In this document: piece by piece, positions 7,607 through 14,011 of the stretch
How positions within the stretch are numbered: the first letter of the stretch is position 1
How the letters are laid out: each line of letters opens with the position of its first letter
Source of the DNA: Phocaeicola plebeius
GTDB lineage: Bacteria > Bacteroidota > Bacteroidia > Bacteroidales > Bacteroidaceae
Assembly (NCBI GenBank): GCA_004558305.1
Contig: SFDG01000054.1
Coordinates: 1-15,159, forward strand
DNA length: 15,159 bases
Direction: 5' to 3'
Notes under the pieces: generated by a model
Databases searched by the model: none
The model's input: only the letters and a program-made list of their open reading frames with translations
What the model was told of the DNA's origin: nothing
Made by a program: the position numbers and the translations under genes

Positions 7607-9559
7607 ATGAAACATCGAATCATTTTGTCATTCTTGTGCTTTTGGATGCCTTTTGTGGCTTTGTCTTCTCAGGAGACAAAGCCGGAAGGCATTTCCAGAG
7701 CCATTCCTGAAGGTGCTACTCCCGAAGAGATCGTCCGCCTGTCGACGCAGGTCCGCCCTTCCTATCGGCAGATAGACTACCAGCAGCGCGAGATGCTGGG
7801 ATTCATCCATATCGGGATGAATACGTTTACGGGGCAGGAATGGGGAACCGGCAAAGAATCGCCTGCTATTTTCAATCCTGATGAACTGGATGCGGAAGAA
7901 TGGGTGCGGACATTTAAAGAAGCCGGCATTACGGGCGTGATACTGGTGGCGAAACATCACGACGGATTTTGTGTGTGGCCCAGCCGATATACCGACCACA
8001 CGGTGGCACATTCTCCTTGGCACTCGGGGAAAGGCGATCTGGTGAAAGAGGTTTCCGAAGCGTGCCGGAAATACGGCTTGAAGCTGTGTCTCTATCTTTC
8101 TCCGTGGGATATGCACGAACCCACTTATGGAACGGATGCCTATAATGATTTCTATATTCACCAGCTGGAGGAACTCCTGACGAATTACGGCCCCGTCTAT
8201 CTGCTGTGGTTCGATGGAGCCGGCACGCAGGAGGAAGTGAGCGGCAAGAACATGCCGTTCCAATGGGAACGCATTTTCCGCCGGGCACGTGAATTGCAGC
8301 CGGATGTCATTTTGTCGGGCAATGCCCCCGATGTGCGTTGGGTGGGCAATGAGAAAGGCAGAGGACGGGCTACTGAATGGAGTGTGCAAGGTATTAACGA
8401 ACCGACCGATTGGTTTGGCAGTCTGAAGGAATACGACCATTCCCGACCGGATTTAGGCTCGATGGCAGACCTGCAGTCAAAGAAGCGGCTGGTATGGTAT
8501 CCTTCACGCGGCGGACTGCCGTTGCGTAAAGGCTGGTTTTATCATCCTGCCGACGACCATACCGTCAAGTCGCTTTCGTATCTGGTCGACAGTTATTTCT
8601 CCACGGTCGGACAGAACTCCAACCTGTTGCCTAATTTATCACCGGCCCCGTCGGGGAGGATTCCACAGAAAGATGCGGAAAGGTTGATAGAATTTGGCCG
8701 TATCATTCGGGATATGAAGGCAACGGATTATGCCAAAGGGGCTATGGCCGTTCCGGTGGGTGAGTGGGAAAACAGCCCTAAGGACGCGTTGACCGATGAC
8801 TCCCCTTTTACATCGTGGAATACTTTGGAGGGCCAGGTACAGGCAACTGTGGAGATACGGTTGAAGGAAGAATCCACTTTCAATGTTGTCCTGTTACAGG
8901 AGAATATCCGCGATTTCGGACAACGGGTGGAGCGGTTTGAAGTGGATGCCTGGATGGACGGTGATTGGAAGAAGATAGCAGATGGAACCACTGTCGGTTT
9001 CCGCAGGATGTTGAGGCTTCCGGCACCAGTTACGGCAAATAAGTTGCGAATCCGTTTTTTAGATGCCCGATTATCCGTATCTTTGGGCAATGTTTCTTGT
9101 TTCCGTCTGGAGGATGTCCCTGAAGAAATCGAATCTCTTCCGGTAATTGCTCTGCGTGATATTGGAATTCGTTTGTCGTTGCAAGGCATGAAAGGGAAAC
9201 ATATGCAGTATCTGACGGATGGCGACTCGGTTACGTCGTGGAGTGGTCGCCTGCGTGGAGAAAAGCCTGCATTTGTTTTCAGCCTAAGCAAGAAGGCTTC
9301 TTTCAATGGCATCCGGTACTCGCCGGGCTCGTTGCCGAAAGGTCATGTAGAACGCTATGCCGTCTATGCCAGTGATGATGGAAAGGTATGGGGTGAACCG
9401 CTGGTGACAGGACGTTTTGGAAACATCGAAAACAATCCGGTTGAACAGCGCATCTATCTCCCGCGAACGGAAAAGCGTTTTGTAAAGTTAGAAGTGCTGA
9501 AGACGGTAGCCGACACGAAAGTAATTGAAATCGCTGAATTGGCATTAGTGAACGATTAA
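7607..9559 (+). CDS. GH29 alpha-L-fucosidase, subfamily B-like, with two F5/8-type C domains
   Basis: This 650-residue secreted enzyme would remove fucose from glycans in the periplasm or at the surface. The signal peptide covers residues 1 to about 20, with no lipobox. The GH29 barrel runs from about 50 to 375: KHHDGF at 116-121, CLYLSPWDMHEP at 161-172, the presumed nucleophile Asp203 in LLWFDGAG, and the presumed acid/base Glu249 in VRWVGNEKG. The 46-residue distance and the WVGNE context match subfamily B enzymes, which prefer alpha-1,3/4-linked fucose as in Lewis a/x. Two beta-sandwich modules of the F5/8 type C (CBM32-like) kind follow at about 385-502 and 525-650, probably binding carbohydrate. 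An in-frame TTG at 7595 immediately follows the susD stop; the ATG at 7607 is preferred because it begins directly at the signal peptide. Confidence 0.93.
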   Translation: MKHRIILSFLCFWMPFVALSSQETKPEGISRAIPEGATPEEIVRLSTQVRPSYRQIDYQQREMLGFIHIGMNTFTGQEWGTGKESPAIFNPDELDAEEWVRTFKEAGITGVILVAKHHDGFCVWPSRYTDHTVAHSPWHSGKGDLVKEVSEACRKYGLKLCLYLSPWDMHEPTYGTDAYNDFYIHQLEELLTNYGPVYLLWFDGAGTQEEVSGKNMPFQWERIFRRARELQPDVILSGNAPDVRWVGNEKGRGRATEWSVQGINEPTDWFGSLKEYDHSRPDLGSMADLQSKKRLVWYPSRGGLPLRKGWFYHPADDHTVKSLSYLVDSYFSTVGQNSNLLPNLSPAPSGRIPQKDAERLIEFGRIIRDMKATDYAKGAMAVPVGEWENSPKDALTDDSPFTSWNTLEGQVQATVEIRLKEESTFNVVLLQENIRDFGQRVERFEVDAWMDGDWKKIADGTTVGFRRMLRLPAPVTANKLRIRFLDARLSVSLGNVSCFRLEDVPEEIESLPVIALRDIGIRLSLQGMKGKHMQYLTDGDSVTSWSGRLRGEKPAFVFSLSKKASFNGIRYSPGSLPKGHVERYAVYASDDGKVWGEPLVTGRFGNIENNPVEQRIYLPRTEKRFVKLEVLKTVADTKVIEIAELALVND

Positions 9560-9562
9560 ATA

Positions 9563-11125
9563 ATGAAAGAAATGAAAAACATGTTGTTATTGTCCTGCCT
9601 GACTGCCGGAGCAGGACCGCTGATGGCGGCATCTGGCCTCCCGAAGGAAGCAGCCGCACAGGCAGACCGTGGGAACTGTCCCAATGTGATTATCATCCTG
9701 GCCGACGACTTGGGGTATGGCGACCTGCAGTGTTATGGGGCCAAGAACGTGAAAACACCGAACGTGAATCGGTTGGCAAAGGAAGGCATCCGCTTCACCA
9801 ACGCTCATGCGGTGGCGGCCACCAGTACGCCTTCCCGCTATTCGCTGCTGACAGGCGAGTATGCCTGGCGACGGCCCGATACGGATGTGGCGGCAGGTAA
9901 TGCCGGTATGATTATCCGTCCCGAACAGTATACCATGGCCGATATGTTCAAGAACGCTGGCTATGCCACCGGTGCGTTCGGCAAATGGCATTTGGGACTG
10001 GGCGACAAGGCTGGTACGCAGGACTGGAATGCACCGCTGCCTGCCGGACTGGCCGACCTGGGCTTCGACTACCATTATATCATGGCAGCTACAGCCGACC
10101 GCGTGCCGTGTGTCTTCATCGAGAACGGGCAGGTGGCGAACTACGACCCTTCCGCTCCCATCGAAGTGAGCTATAAGCAGAACTTCCCGGGCGAGCCGAC
10201 GGGAAAGGAAAATCCCGAACTGCTTTATAACCAGAGGTCCAGCCATGGGCACGATATGTCGATTGTGAACGGTATCGGGCGCATCGGTTTCATGAAGGGC
10301 GGCGGTAAGGCGTTGTGGAAAGACGAGAACATTGCCGATTCCATCACCACTCATGCCGTTGACTTCATCCGCCAGCACCGCGACGAGCCGTTCTTCATGT
10401 ATTTCTGTACGAACGATGTCCATGTGCCCCGTTTCCCGCATCCTCGTTTCCGGGGGCAGACCAATATGGGAGTACGTGGCGATGCCATTGTGGAGTTCGA
10501 CTGGTCGGTAGGGGCCATCATGCAGGCACTCGACGAACTGAAACTGGCCGATAATACGCTGGTGATTCTGACCAGTGACAACGGGCCGGTGGTGGACGAC
10601 GGCTATGACGACCAGGCCGAAGAACTGCTGAACGGACATTCTCCTGCCGGTCCGTGGCGCGGCAACAAGTACAGTGCCTTCGAGGGCGGTACGGCAGTGC
10701 CTGCCATTGTCCGTTGGCCGGCCCAGGTGAAGGGCGGACGGGAGTCGGATGTGCTGGTGTCGCATATCGACTGGATGGCTTCATTGGGTGGACTGATTCA
10801 GGCGCGGCTGCCGAAGGGCAGTGCTCCTGACAGCCAGAACCGCTTGGGCAATCTGTTGGGTACGGACAGTACCGACCGCCCTTGGGTCGTAGAATTGGCT
10901 GCCAACCATGTGCTTTCTGTCCGCACCAAGGACTGGAAATACATCGAACCGAACGACGGCCCGGCCATGATTACTTGGGGACCCAAGATTGAGACGGGTA
11001 ACCTGAGCACGCCGCAGCTCTACAACATCAGCCAGGAAGTGGGCGAGCGGACCAATGTAGCCATGGAACATCCTGACATCGTCTTCGAGATGCAGAATAT
11101 CCTGCGTCGGGAACGGGCGAAATAA
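9563..11125 (+). CDS. S1-family sulfatase, Ser-type formylglycine enzyme
   Basis: This 520-residue exported enzyme would hydrolyse a sulfate ester on a glycan. A signal peptide ends near residues 22-24 (PLMAAS). Conserved parts of the alkaline-phosphatase fold are all present: ILADDLGYGD (metal ligands Asp48, Asp49), the maturation motif STPSRYSLLTG with Ser88 as the residue converted to formylglycine, GKWHLG (Lys141, His143), NDVHVP (His287), LTSDNGP (Asp339, Asn340) and WRGNKYSAFEGG (Lys369). A serine in place of cysteine means maturation must come from an anaerobic sulfatase-maturating radical-SAM enzyme, not encoded in the window. It starts 3 bases after the fucosidase stop and closes the operon. 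The position of the sulfate removed is not readable from sequence. Placement beside a GH29 B enzyme makes galactose or GlcNAc sulfates of mucin-type glycans plausible. Confidence 0.95.
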   Translation: MKEMKNMLLLSCLTAGAGPLMAASGLPKEAAAQADRGNCPNVIIILADDLGYGDLQCYGAKNVKTPNVNRLAKEGIRFTNAHAVAATSTPSRYSLLTGEYAWRRPDTDVAAGNAGMIIRPEQYTMADMFKNAGYATGAFGKWHLGLGDKAGTQDWNAPLPAGLADLGFDYHYIMAATADRVPCVFIENGQVANYDPSAPIEVSYKQNFPGEPTGKENPELLYNQRSSHGHDMSIVNGIGRIGFMKGGGKALWKDENIADSITTHAVDFIRQHRDEPFFMYFCTNDVHVPRFPHPRFRGQTNMGVRGDAIVEFDWSVGAIMQALDELKLADNTLVILTSDNGPVVDDGYDDQAEELLNGHSPAGPWRGNKYSAFEGGTAVPAIVRWPAQVKGGRESDVLVSHIDWMASLGGLIQARLPKGSAPDSQNRLGNLLGTDSTDRPWVVELAANHVLSVRTKDWKYIEPNDGPAMITWGPKIETGNLSTPQLYNISQEVGERTNVAMEHPDIVFEMQNILRRERAK

Positions 11126-11133
11126 TGGGATAG

Positions 11134-11213
11134 AACACAAAGGAACAAAGGTACAAAGAAGATATAAGGACAATCGGCCAAAATCAATCTTTGTGCCTTT
11201 GTTTCTTTGTGTT
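11134..11213 (+). terminator. 24-bp RNA stem of octamer repeats after the PUL operon
   Basis: Arms 11134-11157 and 11190-11213 are inverted repeats of 24 bases with a 32-base loop. The only two non-Watson-Crick positions are both G-U pairs when read as + strand RNA, so the stem is continuous on that strand only. Each arm is three 8-base units (ACAAAG-type on the left, CTTTGT-type on the right). The arm begins 8 bases after the sulfatase stop codon. There is no clean uridine run behind it, so it may act as a 3-prime stability element or boundary instead of a classic intrinsic terminator. Confidence 0.6.
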
Positions 11214-11270
11214 TCAGTACATAGATGTAGATTTCGAGGGCAGAATGTCCCGTGTTTGCGAAATCTTTTC

Positions 11271-11278
11271 TATATTTG
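11271..11278 (+). promoter_or_regulatory. -7 box of the HTH-cupin/acyl-CoA synthetase operon
   Basis: TATATTTG at 11271-11278 fits the TAnnTTTG consensus. A TTTG at 11255-11258 is too close (12 bases) to be the normal -33 element, and none stands at the usual distance. Transcription would start near 11285, about 20 bases before the ATG at 11305. The box supports that start over the open extension reaching back to a TTG at 11191, which lies inside the right arm of the upstream stem. Confidence 0.5.
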
Positions 11279-11304
11279 AGGCCAGTTTAATCAATGAAAA
11301 GAAT

Positions 11305-11862
11305 ATGGACGAACAAATCATACTTATCGCACAGCGGCTGCAGGGACTGCGGGATGCCTTGGAACTGAGCGTGGAGGAAATGGCTGCTCGGTGTGGCCTT
11401 TCTGCCGACGATTACCGCGACATGGAGTCGGGAGCCTCCGACCTTTCGGTGGCCCGCCTGCAGAAAGTGGCTTCCGCCAACGGCATCAGTCTGGACGAAC
11501 TGATGTTCGGCGAGGAACCGAAAATGAAATCCTACTTTCTGACCCGGCGGGGTACTGGCATCTCGGTGGAGCGTACGAAGGCTTACAAGTACCAGTCGTT
11601 GGCATCCGGCTTCAAGGGGCGGAAGGCCGACCCGTTCATCGTAACGGTGGAACCTGCTCCCGATGATACTCCCATGTGTCTCAATACCCATCACGGACAG
11701 GAGTTCGACCTGGTCATTGAGGGGCGTCTTCTGCTGAAGGTAGGTGCCAAGGAACTGGTGCTGGGCCTGGGCGACAGTGTGTATTATGATTCCGGACAGC
11801 CGCATGGCATGAAGGCACTCGACGGAAAGCCGGTGAAGTTTCTGGCGGTAGTCATCAAATGA
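11305..11862 (+). CDS. XRE-type HTH regulator with C-terminal cupin domain
   Basis: This 185-residue cytoplasmic protein is presumably a transcription regulator that senses a small ligand. Residues 5-68 form an XRE/Cro-like helix-turn-helix (LSVEEMAARCGLSADDYRDM, then LQKVASANGISLDEL). Residues about 108-184 form a cupin_2 barrel. THHGQEFDLVIEG supplies likely metal or ligand residues His129, His130 and Glu133, and GDSVYYDSGQPHGMKAL supplies His167. The start at 11305 follows the -7 box at 11271 and begins directly with the HTH; the upstream extension to 11191 lies ahead of the promoter and looks non-coding. The stop overlaps the start of the acyl-CoA synthetase (ATGA, 11859-11862), so the two are translationally coupled, and the regulator most simply controls its own operon in response to the synthetase's substrate or product. 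The ligand is unknown. Confidence 0.92.
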   Translation: MDEQIILIAQRLQGLRDALELSVEEMAARCGLSADDYRDMESGASDLSVARLQKVASANGISLDELMFGEEPKMKSYFLTRRGTGISVERTKAYKYQSLASGFKGRKADPFIVTVEPAPDDTPMCLNTHHGQEFDLVIEGRLLLKVGAKELVLGLGDSVYYDSGQPHGMKALDGKPVKFLAVVIK

Positions 11863-13526
11863 ACAAACGTATGGTAGAAAGATTTGTCAAGCAGACGAGC
11901 TTCAGCTCGCAAGAAGATTTTATCAAGAACTTTCAGATAAAGGTGCCCGACCACTTCAATTTCGGGTACGATGTAGTGGATGCCTGGGCGGCAGAGCAGC
12001 CCGACAAGAAGGCCTTGCTGTGGACGAACGACAAGGGAGAACACATCCAGTTTACGTATGCCGACCTGAAGAAGTATACCGACCAGACCGCCGCCTACTT
12101 CCAGACGCTGGGTATCGGCAAGGGAGACAAGGTGATGCTCATCTTGAAGCGGCGTTACGAGTTCTGGTTCTCCATCATTGCCCTCCACAAGATAGGGGCC
12201 ATTGTCATTCCTGCCACCCATTTGCTGACCAAGAGAGACATTGTCTATCGCTGTCAGGCGGCGACCATCAAGATGATCGTGGCGGCAGGCGAGGAGGTGA
12301 TATTGCGTCACGTCATGGATGCGCTCCCCGAATCCCCCAGTGTGGAAAAGGTGGTGAGCGTAGGACCGGCCTGTCCCAAGGGTTTTGACGATTTCCACGA
12401 GGGGCTCCGTTCGGCTCCTCCCTTTGTCCGTCCGGCAGCTGCCAACAGCAACGACGACATCATGCTGATGTATTTCACGTCTGGCACCACCGGCAACCCG
12501 AAGATGGTGGCGCACGATTTCACGTACCCGTTGGGGCATATCGCCACCGGCAGTTTCTGGCACCATCTGCACGCCGATAGTCTGCACCTCACTATTGCCG
12601 ACACCGGCTGGGGCAAGGCAGTGTGGGGAAAGCTCTACGGACAGATGATTGCCGGTGCCAACATCTTTGTCTATGACCACGAGAAGTTCACGCCTGCCGA
12701 CATCCTGCAGAAGATCCACGACTATCACATCACTTCGCTCTGTGCACCGCCCACCATCTACCGTTTCCTGATTCGGGAGGACCTGACGAAGTACGACCTC
12801 TCGTCGTTGGAGTATTGCACCACTGCCGGCGAGGCACTGAACTATTCCGTCTATGAGACCTTCAAGCGGATTACCGGGCTGAGGCTGATGGAGGGATTCG
12901 GTCAGACCGAAACAACCCTTACGCTGGGTACCTTCCCCTGGATGGAACCGAAACCTGGCAGCATGGGGGTACCCAATCCGCAGTACGACATCGACCTGCT
13001 CACTGCCGACGGACGCTCTGCCGAGGACGGCGAGCAGGGACAGATAGTGGTGCGTACCGACAAGGGAAAGCCGCTGGGACTGTTCAAGGAATACTACCGC
13101 GATGCTGCCTTGACGCACGAGGCCTGGCACGACGGGGTATATTATACGGGCGATGTGGCCTGGCGCGACGAAGACGGCTACTACTGGTTCGTAGGCCGTG
13201 CCGACGATGTCATCAAGAGCTCCGGCTACCGCATCGGACCCTTCGAGGTGGAGAGTGCGCTGATGACCCATCCGGCCGTCGTAGAATGTGCCATTACCGG
13301 TGTCCCCGACGAGATACGCGGACAGGTGGTGAAGGCGACCATTGTCTTGGCCAAGGACTACCGGACAAAGGCGGGTCCCGACTTGGTAAAGGAACTGCAG
13401 GACCACGTGAAGCGTGTGACGGCTCCCTACAAATATCCCCGTGTCATCGAGTTTGTCGACGAGTTGCCGAAGACCATCAGCGGCAAGATCCGCCGGGTAG
13501 AGATTCGCGACAAGGACTGCCGATGA
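11859..13526 (+). CDS. AMP-forming acyl-CoA synthetase (acetyl/medium-chain type)
   Basis: This 555-residue cytoplasmic enzyme of the ANL superfamily would activate a carboxylic acid to its CoA thioester through an acyl-adenylate. All core motifs are intact: the P-loop YFTSGTTGNPKM at 205-216, the A5 motif GFGQTETT at 346-353, TGD at 430-432, GRADDVIKSSGYRIGP at 446-461 spanning the hinge region, and the A10 motif KTISGKIRR with catalytic Lys543. The N-terminal part (VPDHFNFGYDVVDAWA) and overall length match the acetyl-CoA synthetase-like/ACSM group more than long-chain synthetases. The acid cannot be fixed; propionate, butyrate, branched or aromatic acids are all open. It overlaps the HTH-cupin gene by four bases. 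A functional tie to the neighbouring glycan genes is not evident, so it probably forms a separate unit. Confidence 0.93.
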   Translation: MNKRMVERFVKQTSFSSQEDFIKNFQIKVPDHFNFGYDVVDAWAAEQPDKKALLWTNDKGEHIQFTYADLKKYTDQTAAYFQTLGIGKGDKVMLILKRRYEFWFSIIALHKIGAIVIPATHLLTKRDIVYRCQAATIKMIVAAGEEVILRHVMDALPESPSVEKVVSVGPACPKGFDDFHEGLRSAPPFVRPAAANSNDDIMLMYFTSGTTGNPKMVAHDFTYPLGHIATGSFWHHLHADSLHLTIADTGWGKAVWGKLYGQMIAGANIFVYDHEKFTPADILQKIHDYHITSLCAPPTIYRFLIREDLTKYDLSSLEYCTTAGEALNYSVYETFKRITGLRLMEGFGQTETTLTLGTFPWMEPKPGSMGVPNPQYDIDLLTADGRSAEDGEQGQIVVRTDKGKPLGLFKEYYRDAALTHEAWHDGVYYTGDVAWRDEDGYYWFVGRADDVIKSSGYRIGPFEVESALMTHPAVVECAITGVPDEIRGQVVKATIVLAKDYRTKAGPDLVKELQDHVKRVTAPYKYPRVIEFVDELPKTISGKIRRVEIRDKDCR

Positions 13527-13671
13527 TGCCGGAGGATGCAGCGCTTGGCAGAGGAAGATAGAACCCTTGCAATGCCTACGCTTGTACCGTGAGGAAAAAC
13601 CTCTTTCTGGTACATCAATAGCAAGGGATGTGGAACGCGGAAGTGGCTTTCGGAGAGGTTCCGCTTACTGC

Positions 13672-13713
13672 CAAAAGTTCTTCTGCCTTCTATCAAAAGT
13701 TCCTCTGCCTTCT
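13672..13713. repeat. Two-copy 22-bp tandem repeat
   Basis: The 20-mers at 13672-13691 and 13694-13713 (both beginning CAAAAGTTC and ending TCTGCCTTCT) differ at one base and are spaced with a period of 22. The sequence before the first copy (from about 13657) is weakly similar and may be a decayed third unit. The array may have been longer or may vary in copy number between strains. Confidence 0.6.
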
Positions 13714-13745
13714 GCCGAGAGTGTCTTTGCTGCCTGTCGGTCTCA

Positions 13746-13901
13746 TTGTATCGCCTGCTGACGGGATGTACCGACTATACCGCCTGCAAGGAGCTGGAGG
13801 CCTGGTGCAGCAAGGGGCGGTTACGGAAGATTCCTGCCGGGAAGAGTCTGGTCTATGGTCTGTCGGAAGAATTGTGCCGATCTGCCGCTTCCTGTTTGTG
13901 A
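13746..13901 (+). pseudogene. Possible remnant of a small unidentified protein gene
   Basis: One forward frame is open from 13593 to the TGA at 13899-13901. Its last third reads like real protein: DYTACKELEAWCSKG, then RLRKIPAGKSLVYGLSEEL. This is a helix followed by a basic strand-turn-strand, reminiscent of the end of a winged-helix domain. There is no ATG in the frame; the first possible start near the good part is a TTG at 13746. The upstream half of the frame overlaps the tandem repeat and looks low in quality. It may be the 3-prime end of a decayed gene or a chance frame. I do not recognise the family. Confidence 0.25.
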
Positions 13902-13919
13902 AAGCAGGTTGGCCTGCTT
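13902..13919. promoter_or_regulatory. Inverted repeat overlapping the -33 region of the second sulfatase promoter
   Basis: AAGCAGG at 13902-13908 pairs perfectly with CCTGCTT at 13913-13919 around a four-base loop that contains the TTG of the proposed -33 element. It begins at the last base of the stop codon of the possible gene remnant. It could be a short terminator hairpin, though no T tract follows, or an operator placed over the promoter. Confidence 0.4.
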
Positions 13920-13940
13920 CTTGAAGAATGCTTACCTTTG
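13909..13940 (+). promoter_or_regulatory. Promoter of the second sulfatase (TTG / TACCTTTG)
   Basis: TTG at 13909-13911 and TACCTTTG at 13933-13940 are separated by 21 bases, matching the Bacteroidetes pattern of a -33 TTG and a -7 TAnnTTTG. This is the best promoter match in the window. Transcription should begin near 13947, giving a leader of about 65 bases before the ATG at 14012. Confidence 0.6.
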
Positions 13941-14011
13941 TGCACTCACGGAGTAGTGAAGCCCTTTTATACATTGACGCATTATTTATCAACCTAACCC
14001 TATACAAAACC

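Larger units (their letters stand above)
13527..13927. other. 400-base intergenic stretch with hairpins and possible gene remnant
   Basis: No intact gene is convincing here, although all three forward frames stay open for long parts of it. A hairpin (TGTACC at 13583-13588 with GGTACA at 13609-13614, inner stem GAGG/CCTC around five A) follows the synthetase and may end its transcript, but lacks a uridine tract. A further possible hairpin pairs GCGGAA (13637-13642) with TTCCGC (13659-13664). A 22-base tandem repeat and a protein-like fragment are listed separately. Confidence 0.5.

Noticed and set aside
9587..10765. 392-residue open frame on the minus strand opposite the first sulfatase
   Set aside because: It is antisense to a gene with complete sulfatase motifs; the translation is rich in His and Arg without domain structure.
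11784..13406. 540-residue open frame on the minus strand opposite the acyl-CoA synthetase
   Set aside because: It lies fully antisense to an enzyme with all ANL motifs intact, contains no recognisable domain, and is explained by the codon composition of the forward gene.
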